From contig JASFQI010000066.1 in NCBI GenBank assembly GCA_050115555.1, positions 1 to 18,342 on the forward strand: 18,342 nucleotides of DNA, given 5' to 3'. This document shows, in pieces, positions 1-7,376 of the stretch. How positions within the stretch are numbered: the first letter of the stretch is position 1; each line of letters opens with the position of its first letter. Source of the stretch: JASFQI01 sp050115555 (lineage in GTDB: Bacteria > Desulfobacterota > DSM-4660 > Desulfatiglandales > HGW-15). A program made the position numbers and the translations under genes. The notes below the pieces were generated by a model. The model was not told the DNA's origin and made no database searches. It worked only from the letters and a program-made list of their open reading frames with translations.

Positions 1-1
1 G

Positions 2-397
2 TTGCTATATAAAAGGCTTGCTGCGAAATTGGCGGAACAAGGCGCACGGATTCCGACGTTCGGAGATTATGGAATTAACCACAAGGATGTCCCACGGGTG
101 GACATGCGGTTGGTAAAACCATCTGCAACAATCCGCTACACAATTGACGACGCGTGGTTCATCGTTAAGGGGCCCAATGTCCGCGATCACGGATTTGAGC
201 AGTACCGTAATCACTGCCGGACCTTGACCAAATCGCCCTACTTCAGAAATTCTGATTTTTCGATGGGGGACGCATACATCCAGAATTGCAGCCTGGGCAA
301 AGAGAAGACAGGCAACCTTTCTACTTGGCGCAAGGTCGGGACAAACCAACACTTGGAGAAGGTGGTTCAGGATATCGCCAACCTGTTCGGGCCTTAA
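2..397 (+). CDS. C-terminal part of a beta-family-like protein (5' end outside window)
   Basis: The reading frame is open from the first bases of the window to a TAA at 395-397, so the gene almost certainly starts upstream. The 131 visible residues end in a pattern I recognise from memory as the C-terminus of 'beta family' (Pfam Beta_protein) or the related sce7725-type proteins: an SDFSMGDAYI segment, then GNLSTWRKVGTNQHLEKVV close to the end. The function of these families is not established. They are often found beside sce7726-type genes in variable genome regions, and an sce7726 gene lies immediately downstream here on the opposite strand. The DNA is visibly less GC-rich than the core genes further right, which fits acquired DNA. 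I am fairly sure of the family resemblance and unsure which of the two related families it belongs to. Confidence 0.6.
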   Translation: MLYKRLAAKLAEQGARIPTFGDYGINHKDVPRVDMRLVKPSATIRYTIDDAWFIVKGPNVRDHGFEQYRNHCRTLTKSPYFRNSDFSMGDAYIQNCSLGKEKTGNLSTWRKVGTNQHLEKVVQDIANLFGP

Positions 398-935
398 GGC
401 ACATGCGTACCTGTCTGCGAAGTTCGGATATATCGATCTCTGAGGCAAGGCAATGGTACAGCACCTTCCTGGGCGATCGAAGGGTCTTCTTCTCGGCGCC
501 TAGCATTTCGAGCACCCCCGCCACCTCGTCTCGCCACAGGAGTTGGGCTACCGAGAATGGGTCTACCGAGCGATTCAGACTAGCCTTTCGTTCAACGGTG
601 AATGTCACCCCTCCTCGCGGTCCCTGTGTTGTCAGGATCAATCCCCACCATCCCGGGATCAGGGATTTAACGGCACAAGCGTGCTTTTCTCCCACGATCA
701 CCGATGCACGGTCAAAGACTGCACTATAAACGTTGATCTGCTCAGGAAGCCTGCGCAGGGAATCTTTGTCGCTCTTGATTTCGTATCCGACGAAATGGCC
801 ATTGATAACGGCTATATCGGCCCTGCATCGACCATGCTTGAGCCCTAATTCGTCCACCACAACCGTTTCGGAGTCTTCGTGTTGCCTGCGCAACCTCTTG
901 CGATGGAACTGCAGACGTATCTTTTCATCATTCAT
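321..935 (-). CDS. sce7726 family protein, predicted PD-(D/E)XK nuclease-like fold
   Basis: Starting at the ATG at 935 gives 204 residues beginning MNDEKIRL, the usual start for this family; a GTG at 953 would add six residues. The sequence shows an ELGLKHG segment, then RADIAVI (Asp40) and GYEIKSDKD (Glu52, Lys54), followed by RLPEQ, YSAVFDR and a PGWWGLI segment. The D...ExK spacing is that of the PD-(D/E)XK nuclease superfamily, so a DNA-acting enzyme is plausible, but no activity is established for the family that I know of. The stop lies inside the 3' end of the convergent beta-type gene, giving a 77-bp tail-to-tail overlap. The last 17 or so residues (proline- and serine-rich) are read antisense to that gene and are probably not conserved. 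A candidate promoter lies about 45 bp upstream of the start. Confidence 0.8.
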   Translation of the reverse strand: MNDEKIRLQFHRKRLRRQHEDSETVVVDELGLKHGRCRADIAVINGHFVGYEIKSDKDSLRRLPEQINVYSAVFDRASVIVGEKHACAVKSLIPGWWGLILTTQGPRGGVTFTVERKASLNRSVDPFSVAQLLWRDEVAGVLEMLGAEKKTLRSPRKVLYHCLASEIDISELRRQVRMCLKARTGWRYPEPPSPSVGLSRPCAK

Positions 936-980
936 AGAGTGCGACCTATGCACAAAGTTCGCAGGTTAGAATTTGCGTTC

Positions 981-1009
981 AGTATATATCAAGCGAAAAG
1001 AGATTTAAA
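981..1009 (-). promoter_or_regulatory. Candidate sigma70-type promoter of the sce7726 gene
   Basis: On the - strand TTTAAA (1009-1004) is followed after exactly 17 nt by TATACT (986-981), matching 4 of 6 and 5 of 6 consensus bases. The predicted transcript would start near 974, about 40 nt ahead of the ATG at 935. The surrounding 954-1110 stretch is AT-rich and has no other gene. This was called by eye, so confidence is moderate. Confidence 0.4.
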
Positions 1010-1114
1010 CCGCATGATCGAATTCACCACCCGAAGTGCCGATCAGCATAACTCTACCACCAAAAGTCATCTATTTTCAAGGTGGGGGCGGAAATTTTTG
1101 CGCAAAGACCTTTC

Positions 1115-1152
1115 AAAAAAAAGGGCCGCGCTCAACAGCGTGCAGCCCTTTT
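1115..1152 (-). terminator. Intrinsic terminator downstream of clpB
   Basis: Read on the - strand, AAAAGGGC (1152-1145) pairs with GCCCTTTT (1126-1119), and an inner CGCT/AGCG pairing continues the stem with a bulge around a four-base loop. The stem runs into eight consecutive T residues (complement of the A run 1115-1122). It lies 54 bp beyond the clpB stop codon. The A/T flanks on the other side are shorter, so any activity on the + strand would be weaker. Confidence 0.8.
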
Positions 1153-1205
1153 ATTGTGCGATGACAAGGAGCGCCGTCCAAAAAACGCCCGACCTGTAAC
1201 TCGTA

Positions 1206-3785
1206 TTACCGGAACACGATCTCCTCGCCCTCTGCGTCCACGGTGACGGTTTCGCCCTCCTGAACCTCTCCGCCGAGGATTTTCATGGCGAGCGGGTCCT
1301 GGACCTTGTGCTGGATGGTCCGCTTGAGAGGACGCGCGCCGTACACCGGATCAAAACCGGCCCGGGCCAGGAGTTCCTTGGCCGCGTCCGTGAGGATAAG
1401 GGTGATCTTGCTGTCGGCCAACCGCTTCTCCAGGATGGCCAACTGGATGTCCACGATCTTCTTGATCTCCTCGGTTCCAAGGGCATTGAAGAGGATGATG
1501 TCGTCCACGCGATTGAGAAACTCGGGACGAAACGTGCTCCTCAGGGCGTCCATCACACGCTTTTCCGTCTCCTCCCGGTTCTTCTCACCCATTTCATGAA
1601 TCCACTGACTCCCCACGTTGGAGGTCATGATCAGGACCGTGTTCTTGAAGTCCACGGTGCGACCCTTGCCGTCGGTCATGCGCCCGTCGTCCAGGATCTG
1701 GAGCAGCGCGTTGAATACGTCCGGGTGGGCCTTCTCGATCTCGTCGAACAGGACCACGGAGTACGGGTGGCGTCGGACCGCCTCGGTCAGGTACCCTCCC
1801 TCATCGTAGCCCACGTACCCTGGGGGCGCGCCAATGAGCCGGGCCACGGAGTGTCGCTCCATGTACTCACTCATATCGATACGCACCATGAACTGCTCGT
1901 CGTCGAAAAGGAACTGGGCCAGGGCACGGGCCAACTCGGTCTTACCCACGCCGGTAGGTCCCATGAAAATGAAAGAGCCCACAGGCCGGTTCGGATCCTG
2001 AAGCCCTGAGCGGGCCCTGCGTACGGCGTTCGAAACTGCTATGATCCCTGCCTCCTGCCCGACCACGCGCCGGGAGAGGCGCCCCTCCATTTGGATGAGC
2101 TTTTCCCGTTCCCCCTCCATGAGGCGTGAAACCGGAATGCCCGTCCACTTGGCCACGGTCTCGGCCACGTCTTCGGAGTCCACTTCCTCCTTGAGCATCT
2201 TGCGCTCGCCCTGAAGCTCCAGGAGCTTGTCGTTCTCTTCCTCCAGGCTCTTCTCCAGCTCGATCAGTGTTCCGTACTTGAGCTCCGCAGCCCGGGAGAG
2301 ATCGCCCTGGCGCTCGGCCATCTGGGCTTCCGCCCGGGTGGACTCCAGCTTCTCCTTGATCTCCCGTATTCGGGTGATCCCCGCCTTCTCCTCCTGCCAG
2401 TGAGCGACCATGTCGTCGGTCTGTGCGTGGAGATCCTTGAGCTCGTTTTCGATTTTTGCAAGCCGCTCCTTGCTTGCCTTGTCCTTTTCCTTTTTCAGTG
2501 CCTCCCGTTCGATCTCGAGCTGCGTGATCTTGCGCTTGATGTCGTCGATCTCCGCAGGCATGCTGTCAATCTCGATGCGAAGCCGACTCGTGGCCTCGTC
2601 GATGAGATCAATGGCCTTGTCCGGAAGGAACCGATCCGTGATGTAACGGTGGCTGAGAGTGGCTGCGGCCACCAGCGCGGAGTCCTGAATCCTCACCCCG
2701 TGGTGGACCTCGTACTTTTCCTTGAGCCCCCGCAGAATGGAGATCGTGTCCTCCACGGTCGGTTCCTCGACCATTACCGGTTGGAACCGCCGTTCGAGGG
2801 CCGCATCCTTTTCGATGTTTTTTCGGTACTCCTTGATGGTTGTGGCACCCACACAGCGGAGCTCGCCGCGGGCGAGCGCGGGCTTGAGCATATTGGAGGC
2901 GTCCACCGCCCCTTCGGCCGCACCCGCCCCTACCAGGGTATGCATCTCGTCAATGAACAGGATGATCTGCCCCTCCGCGTCCGTGACCTCCTTGAGCACC
3001 GCCTTGAGCCGGTCCTCGAACTCCCCGCGGTACTTGGCCCCCGCCACGAGGGAACCCATGTCCAGGGCCACGACGCGTTTCTCCTTGAGCGTCTCGGGAA
3101 CGTCTCCCTGCACAATCCTCTGGGCCAGCCCTTCGACAATGGCGGTCTTGCCCACGCCCGGCTCACCAATGAGCACGGGGTTGTTCTTGGTCCTTCGGGA
3201 GAGCACCTGAATCACGCGACGGATCTCATCGTCGCGTCCGATCACCGGATCCAGCTTTTCCTTGGACGCCATCTCAGTCAGATCCTTGGCAAAGCGCTCC
3301 AGGGCCTGGTACTTGTCCTCGGGGTTCGAGTCCGTGACCCGCTGCCCCCCTCGGACGTCCTTCATGACCTGAAGCACGGTATCCCGGGTGATCCCGGCAT
3401 CCGCCAGAATGCGCGCCGCCTGCCCCCCTTCCTGTGCAACAGCCAGGAGAACGTGCTCCAGGCTCACGTACTCGTCCTTGAGATGCCCTGCCTCCTCAAA
3501 GGCCTTTTCGAGCACGGACTTGGTTCGCTGGGAGATGTAGGACTGTCCCACGCCCCCACCGGACAAGCTGGGGAACTTCTGCAAAGCCTGATCCAGGGGC
3601 TTCAGTACCTGCTCACTCTGGACCCCGATCTTTCCGAGGATGGGCGGAATCACCCCGTCCTTCTGGGACAGGATAACCCGCGCGAGGTGCTCGGGCTCAA
3701 TCTGCTGGTGCCCGAACTTCTCTGCGAGCTGCTGGGAATTCTGAATGGCTTCCTGGGATTTCAGGGTAAACTTATCGAAACGCAT
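1206..3785 (-). CDS. clpB: ATP-dependent chaperone ClpB (Hsp104-type disaggregase)
   Basis: This 859-residue protein matches the usual length of ClpB. In order it has the N-terminal Clp repeat domain (about 1-145), a first AAA+ module with Walker A GEPGVGKTA near residue 206 and Walker B FIDEMHTL, a long charged coiled-coil middle domain (about 410-525), and a second AAA+ module with Walker A GPTGVGKTE near 606 and LFDEIEKAHPDVFNALLQILDDG-type Walker B and sensor residues. ClpB is a cytoplasmic hexamer that threads aggregated proteins through its pore and hands them to DnaK-DnaJ-GrpE for refolding; grpE and dnaK are encoded about 6 kb away. The ATG at 3785 is preceded by GAGGAGG at good spacing. 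It is monocistronic, with a candidate promoter upstream and a strong terminator downstream. It reads as an intact core gene. Confidence 0.98.
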   Translation of the reverse strand: MRFDKFTLKSQEAIQNSQQLAEKFGHQQIEPEHLARVILSQKDGVIPPILGKIGVQSEQVLKPLDQALQKFPSLSGGGVGQSYISQRTKSVLEKAFEEAGHLKDEYVSLEHVLLAVAQEGGQAARILADAGITRDTVLQVMKDVRGGQRVTDSNPEDKYQALERFAKDLTEMASKEKLDPVIGRDDEIRRVIQVLSRRTKNNPVLIGEPGVGKTAIVEGLAQRIVQGDVPETLKEKRVVALDMGSLVAGAKYRGEFEDRLKAVLKEVTDAEGQIILFIDEMHTLVGAGAAEGAVDASNMLKPALARGELRCVGATTIKEYRKNIEKDAALERRFQPVMVEEPTVEDTISILRGLKEKYEVHHGVRIQDSALVAAATLSHRYITDRFLPDKAIDLIDEATSRLRIEIDSMPAEIDDIKRKITQLEIEREALKKEKDKASKERLAKIENELKDLHAQTDDMVAHWQEEKAGITRIREIKEKLESTRAEAQMAERQGDLSRAAELKYGTLIELEKSLEEENDKLLELQGERKMLKEEVDSEDVAETVAKWTGIPVSRLMEGEREKLIQMEGRLSRRVVGQEAGIIAVSNAVRRARSGLQDPNRPVGSFIFMGPTGVGKTELARALAQFLFDDEQFMVRIDMSEYMERHSVARLIGAPPGYVGYDEGGYLTEAVRRHPYSVVLFDEIEKAHPDVFNALLQILDDGRMTDGKGRTVDFKNTVLIMTSNVGSQWIHEMGEKNREETEKRVMDALRSTFRPEFLNRVDDIILFNALGTEEIKKIVDIQLAILEKRLADSKITLILTDAAKELLARAGFDPVYGARPLKRTIQHKVQDPLAMKILGGEVQEGETVTVDAEGEEIVFR

Positions 3786-3852
3786 GATCGCCGGTCCTCC
3801 TCAGGCTCTTCGAGGGCTTACGCCTCGACGAATTTCGCTTGAATACAATGTA

Positions 3853-3880
3853 AAAGTAAGGTCGTTTGGCCTTTTGTCAA
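3853..3880 (-). promoter_or_regulatory. Candidate promoter of clpB
   Basis: On the - strand a perfect TTGACA (3880-3875) is followed after 16 nt by TACTTT (3858-3853), a weak -10 with 3 of 6 matches. It lies about 70-95 bp ahead of the clpB ATG. I looked for a sigma32-type CTTGAA...CCCCAT pair and for a CIRCE-type inverted repeat here and did not see either, so heat-shock control of this gene is not visible in the DNA. Confidence 0.35.
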
Positions 3881-3909
3881 GGGAGGTCCGTGCGGATGCC
3901 CTGAAAGAG

Positions 3910-3949
3910 CCGAAATCATCATGAAATATCTGAATATACTTCATTTCGG
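3910..3949. repeat. Inverted repeat in the AT-rich clpB upstream region
   Basis: CCGAAAT (3910-3916) is mirrored by ATTTCGG (3943-3949), and an inner ATGAA can pair with TTCAT if four bases are bulged. It sits upstream of the candidate clpB promoter on one side and of the + strand promoter at 4006-4034 on the other, so it could be an operator or simply a hairpin. A smaller pair, AGGATA (3994-3999) and TATCCT (4024-4029), brackets the spacer of the + strand promoter. Confidence 0.35.
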
Positions 3950-4005
3950 ATAAGTTATTATTCTATTTTGTACCGATAAAATATCTATAAATCAGGATAT
4001 AATAA

Positions 4006-4034
4006 TTGAATGTTTTTTAATCGTATCCTATAAG
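4006..4034 (+). promoter_or_regulatory. Candidate sigma70-type promoter for the MshEN-like/hslO genes
   Basis: TTGAAT (4006-4011) and TATAAG (4029-4034) are separated by exactly 17 bp and lie in a sharply AT-rich block (about 3920-4050) inside otherwise GC-rich DNA. A perfect TATAAT also occurs at 3998-4003 but lacks a good -35. Transcription would begin near 4041, giving a leader of about 285 nt before the 69-residue protein. The gene-free region from 3786 to 4325 otherwise shows only the inverted repeats noted and the clpB promoter. Confidence 0.45.
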
Positions 4035-4325
4035 ATTCGATAAAGACACGCTATGGTTTTTGAAATGCATCCTTTTTTGCTTCCTGACGAGGCCGGCATT
4101 CCTCAGACGGGCGCGTCGGAACCCGGCAAAGCCAGCGAGAAAGCCTGGACAACGAGATCCGGACTGGACAGCCCCCGTTCACGACCTGTAGAATACGGCA
4201 CTTGTACAGGATGTTCAGGCCTGTCCTTTACGGAATCAGCCCACTGGATCCGGCCGTTGATGCGCGGACCCAAAGGCGTGTCGCTGCAGGGCGCTTGCGT
4301 ATGGAATGGACGAGGGGAAACCGAT

Positions 4326-4535
4326 ATGGACAAAAACCGACGAGGAATCCGGTTCGGCGTGGCGGCGGTGGAAAAGGGATACATCACTCCGCAGCAGCTC
4401 GTGGAGGTCCTGAGGATTCAGGTGGAGGAGAACCTCAACACGAAGCAGCACCGCCTGCTGGGCATGATCCTTCTGGAGCAGGGCGTTCTCACGCTCGACG
4501 AAGTCGACGACATCCTTCAGTATATGGAAGGATAA
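4326..4535 (+). CDS. Small stand-alone MshEN/GspE-N-like domain protein (69 aa)
   Basis: The ATG at 4326 is chosen because GAGGGG (4312-4317) lies 8 bp ahead and because similarity to known domains starts right there; the frame is open upstream to 4053, but that extension is low-complexity and unconvincing. The protein has two similar halves. The first runs from Arg9 to Gln32 with Arg9, Gly11, Gly18, Leu25, Leu29 and Gln32, the exact spacing of the 24-residue motif of MshEN domains (R.G......G......L...L..Q), known to bind cyclic di-GMP in ATPases such as MshE. The second half (43-67) repeats the pattern with Gly46 and Gly53 but is degenerate. There is no ATPase or other domain attached, no signal peptide and no membrane segment. 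Cyclic di-GMP binding is an inference. hslO follows after 76 bp, probably in the same transcript. Confidence 0.7.
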   Translation: MDKNRRGIRFGVAAVEKGYITPQQLVEVLRIQVEENLNTKQHRLLGMILLEQGVLTLDEVDDILQYMEG

Positions 4536-4600
4536 AAGGCGTTCCCTGTGTGTTTCTTCCGATGATGTCCTTCGGGGACGCGCGGGGGATCCTCGCCCCG

Positions 4601-4608
4601 GGAGAAGG
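4601..4608 (+). promoter_or_regulatory. Ribosome binding site fixing the TTG start of hslO
   Basis: GGAGAAGG lies directly ahead of the TTG at 4612, and no ATG or GTG occurs at the position where Hsp33 proteins normally begin. The site together with the match of the following residues to Hsp33 N-termini decides the start. Confidence 0.7.
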
Positions 4609-4611
4609 CGA

Positions 4612-5487
4612 TTGAAAGATCATCTCGTCCGGATCGTGACGAAAACAGGCAACCTTCGGGGCATCGCCTGCTCTGCCACGTCGCTGGTGAAAGAGGCCTG
4701 CCGGCGACACCGGACTTCTCCTACAGCGTCTGTGGCCCTGGGTCGCGCCCTTGCAGGCGGGGCCTTGATGGGAGCCCTGGTCAAGGGCGACCAGCGCGTT
4801 GCCCTGAAGTTCGAGGGGAGCGGACCTATCCGGAAAATTCTGGTGGAGGCTCAAGCGGACGGAGCGGTTTGCGGATACGTGGGAAACCCGGAGGCGGATC
4901 TCCCTCCAAGCGAAAACCGGTTCGACGTGCCCGGTCTCCTGGGACGTGCAGGACTCCTGACGGTAACCAAGGACCTTCGTCTCAAGGAGCCATACTCAGG
5001 CACCGTCGAGCTCCTGACCAGCGAGATCGGAGAGGACCTGGCTTACTACATGACCGAGTCCGAGCAGATTCCATCCGCTGTAGGCCTGGGTGTCCTCCTG
5101 GGGAAAGACCTGGAGGTTGCAACGGCGGGAGGTTTCCTGGTTCAGGCGCTTCCTCCGACCGAGGAAGCGGAAATCGAGGGTGTCACCTCACGCATTGCAG
5201 GCCTATCTTCGATTGCAGAGATGGCAGGCAGGGAGAACGGGCCCGAGGAGATCCTGGAGCACCTTTTCCGTGACCTGCCGTTCGAGGTCCTGGAAGAACG
5301 CCCCGTGTTCTTTCAGTGCCGTTGCAGCGTGCAGCGCATGAAAGAAGCCTTGGTTGCGCTTGGACCGAAAGAGATCGCGTCCCTTTCTCAGGAGAGACAG
5401 GCCATCGAGGTACGTTGCGAATTCTGTGGGGAGACATATCAATTCTCAACCGAAGACCTGAAATCCCTTGGAGAACCATGGCACTGA
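4612..5487 (+). CDS. hslO: Hsp33, redox-activated holdase chaperone
   Basis: The 291-residue product aligns by eye along its whole length with bacterial Hsp33: an early SPTASVALGRALAGGALMGAL segment, a KFEGSGPI segment, then SEQIPSAVGLGVLL and GGFLVQALP. The C-terminal redox-switch zinc site is complete: Cys236 and Cys238 (CxC) with Cys269 and Cys272 (CxxC). Hsp33 is cytoplasmic; under oxidation combined with heat, zinc is released, disulfides form and the protein holds unfolding clients for later transfer to DnaK. The start is TTG with a strong Shine-Dalgarno sequence. The stop codon lies beyond the start of the next gene, whose ATG at 5478 overlaps by 10 bp, implying co-transcription. Confidence 0.95.
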   Translation: MKDHLVRIVTKTGNLRGIACSATSLVKEACRRHRTSPTASVALGRALAGGALMGALVKGDQRVALKFEGSGPIRKILVEAQADGAVCGYVGNPEADLPPSENRFDVPGLLGRAGLLTVTKDLRLKEPYSGTVELLTSEIGEDLAYYMTESEQIPSAVGLGVLLGKDLEVATAGGFLVQALPPTEEAEIEGVTSRIAGLSSIAEMAGRENGPEEILEHLFRDLPFEVLEERPVFFQCRCSVQRMKEALVALGPKEIASLSQERQAIEVRCEFCGETYQFSTEDLKSLGEPWH

Positions 5488-6902
5488 GCAGCATGTCCAG
5501 ACGAAACTACATATTGAATCTCACCGCAGCAAGCTGCAAAGCGACCTTTCTGAAGTTGGTCTTCACCCTCGTCATCGTCGTTTTTCATGGGGTTCCGGCC
5601 TCAGCCTACGACGTGCCCGAACTGCTCGTTCGCCTTATCTCCGCTCACAACCTGGAAGTTCACTCAAAAAGCCTGGAGGACGGGACCTACCGGGGGGAGG
5701 AGGGCATCCTGCGGATTCGCCCGAAGACGGGAATGGATCTTGGTCTCGTGGTGCATTTGAGCCCGGAGTTCGAGCAGGGCATGAAGCTCTTCGATGAGGC
5801 GGATAAGAATCTCGAAGCCGCAAAAAGGGCCATGCGGACCCAGGCTGTGGAAAAAGCACCCGGGGATTATGCCCGCACCATCGCCGAGCGATTCCTCGAG
5901 CACAAGGACAAGATTCTGAAGGCACAGACTCTTCTCCGCACCTATGCCTCGGAGCTGGATGCCACCGTGGACGAGCGTCTCAATGCCATGCGCTGCGAAG
6001 CCCTTGCAGCCGAGTTGCTGAACCGCTGTCTGGCGAAAACCGGAAACCGGCTTCGAGACGCGCTGGGGTGCTTCGCCAATATCTGTCAGGGAGTTTCGTC
6101 ACCTCCATTTCTCACACCGGAGAATGTCCGCTTCGTCAACTCCATCTTTCAAGACTTTGTGAAGCAGGCTCCCAAGGAACTCCTGGAAGGCCTCGACCTG
6201 GATCGGCTGGATCCGAGGCAGGTAACGGCCGATTGGAAGAAAGCCACCGGTGCCGAGGAGGCACGCATTGTGCCGCACCTCGAAACCGGGCTTCAAAAGC
6301 TGGACCTGGACCACCTCGTTTCCGTGGACCCGCTCCTTTTCCTCGCCCTCATACGCCGTGAATCCCAATTCGATCCCCGCGCCATCTCTCACATGGGTGC
6401 GGCAGGACTGACCCAGATTATGCCGAAGACCGCAGAGAAGATGGGCATGGAAAATATCTACCGGCCCCGTTACTTCGACAAGGCCTTCTCCCTCCTTCAG
6501 GAGGAGCGGGATGCGCGACGTGCGGCCATGGACGCCCTTTTCGCCATCACACCCGAGAACCGCTTCGAAAACGCAGCTCGTGCGAGAGAGCGAATGCAGG
6601 CATCCATCCGGCTGAGCCGTGAGCGAAAATCTTTTTTCTCCCGCTACCGAAAAGAGCTTCGTATGCAGTCCTCCGATCCTCGCCTCCAGCCGGCCAAGGC
6701 CGTGGAGTATGGCCTTCGCTACTTCAGCACCCTCATGAACCAGCAGGAAAAAGACATCAGCCTCGCCCTCGCATCTTACAACGCCGGACCGCACCGGGTC
6801 CGGCAGTACCAGGGGATCCCCCCCTATGCGGAGACGGTCCGCTTTCGAAACCGGGTGCTGGAGTTCTACCGGGAATATCTGGACAAGCTCGACGGGAAGT
6901 AG
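5478..6902 (+). CDS. Exported lytic transglycosylase (SLT domain) with an insertion
   Basis: The ATG at 5478 is preceded by GGAG 7 bp upstream and gives 474 residues; ATG 5493 is a possible alternative. An N-terminal hydrophobic stretch (about residues 25-40) ending in VPASAYD looks like a Sec signal peptide cleaved after ASA. The middle (about 45-270) is helical, charged and unrecognised. The SLT domain begins at VDPLLFLALIRRESQF, with catalytic Glu295, continues with GAAGLTQIMPKTAEKMGM and ends with ALASYNAGPHRV (Tyr434) and PYAETVRF. Such enzymes cleave the glycan strand of peptidoglycan with formation of 1,6-anhydro ends, in the periplasm. The Glu-to-Tyr spacing is 139 residues against 74 in E. 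coli Slt70, owing to a charged insertion around 325-400. It overlaps hslO, so the two are likely expressed together. Confidence 0.9.
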   Translation: MALSSMSRRNYILNLTAASCKATFLKLVFTLVIVVFHGVPASAYDVPELLVRLISAHNLEVHSKSLEDGTYRGEEGILRIRPKTGMDLGLVVHLSPEFEQGMKLFDEADKNLEAAKRAMRTQAVEKAPGDYARTIAERFLEHKDKILKAQTLLRTYASELDATVDERLNAMRCEALAAELLNRCLAKTGNRLRDALGCFANICQGVSSPPFLTPENVRFVNSIFQDFVKQAPKELLEGLDLDRLDPRQVTADWKKATGAEEARIVPHLETGLQKLDLDHLVSVDPLLFLALIRRESQFDPRAISHMGAAGLTQIMPKTAEKMGMENIYRPRYFDKAFSLLQEERDARRAAMDALFAITPENRFENAARARERMQASIRLSRERKSFFSRYRKELRMQSSDPRLQPAKAVEYGLRYFSTLMNQQEKDISLALASYNAGPHRVRQYQGIPPYAETVRFRNRVLEFYREYLDKLDGK

Positions 6903-7028
6903 GACCATCGAAAGCCCGTACGTCAGCTCAAAAATGATTGCCCCTCGCCCCACGGAACGTGTTTTCCTCCAGGCCTCCAAAGCAGGGGCTTGACCTTTCA
7001 CCGGCACTTCCACCGACACAGGTTTTAT

Positions 7029-7296
7029 GGGCGAAGGGGTGGGGAGAGGGGATCGTGACTTTGCGGAAGGACCTCGTCTTCGCCGGGCTTGTCCGTGGGG
7101 GACCCCCTGGCCATGCCCCGCCAAACAGGTGCTGGGCGACAGGCGCAAACTTCACGAAAAGCGGAGGCGGTGGTTGGCTGGAACGCGTCGCCCGGCGGGG
7201 ATGGAACAGGGAGGGGGCGGACTCTCCCGCGGGCAAGTCCGTAGCGAAGACCGGCCCGGGAGCTCAGGAGCGATCCCCTCTCCCACCCCGAAGCCC
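7029..7296. repeat. Long imperfect palindrome (about 268 bp), candidate MITE-like element or structured RNA
   Basis: This fills most of the gene-free stretch 6903-7376. Four nested pairs are visible in the correct order. GGGGTGGGGAGAGGGGATCG (7036-7055) pairs with 7271-7289 with one bulged base. GTCTTCGCCGGGCTTG (7076-7091) pairs with CAAGTCCGTAGCGAAGAC (7234-7251) with one mismatch and a 2-nt bulge. CCATGCCCCGCC (7111-7122) pairs with GGCGGGGATGG (7194-7204). GGGCGAC (7134-7140) pairs with GTCGCCC (7187-7193). The central loop is about 46 nt. The frames here on both strands show no recognisable protein. I cannot tell from one copy whether it is mobile, a transcribed hairpin or a decayed element. 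Confidence 0.6.
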
Positions 7297-7311
7297 GGAA
7301 GCTTTTTCAAA

Positions 7312-7335
7312 CCCCTTCACCTACCCCTTCACCTA
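7312..7335. repeat. Two tandem copies of a 12-bp unit
   Basis: CCCCTTCACCTA occurs twice in direct succession just beyond the long palindrome and ahead of the 3' end of the small gene at 7377. Too short to mean much alone. Confidence 0.5.
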
Positions 7336-7376
7336 CACCATCGTAATGCGGATGATCATGGCATCACGGTAAGGGC

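Noticed and set aside
5..448. Open frame on the - strand opposite the beta-type gene
   Set aside because: No family resemblance; both flanking real genes explain the region.
2400..3842. Long open frame on the + strand opposite clpB
   Set aside because: It is a mirror frame produced by the GC-rich codon usage of clpB, which is a full-length recognised gene.
4085..4190. Possible cyclic di-GMP (GEMM) riboswitch in the leader of the small gene
   Set aside because: A GGCAAAGCC and a GGACAGCC fragment look suggestive, but the conserved GGGACGCAAAGCC core and the terminal receptor helix are missing, so the match is not supported.
4053..4325. N-terminal extension that would make the MshEN-like protein 160 residues long
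   Set aside because: The added 91 residues are low-complexity and unlike any domain I know, while a good ribosome binding site and the start of recognisable similarity both point to the ATG at 4326.
6099..7148. Open frame of 349 codons on the - strand
   Set aside because: It mostly lies antisense to the lytic transglycosylase gene and runs into the palindromic region; there is no domain or ribosome binding site.
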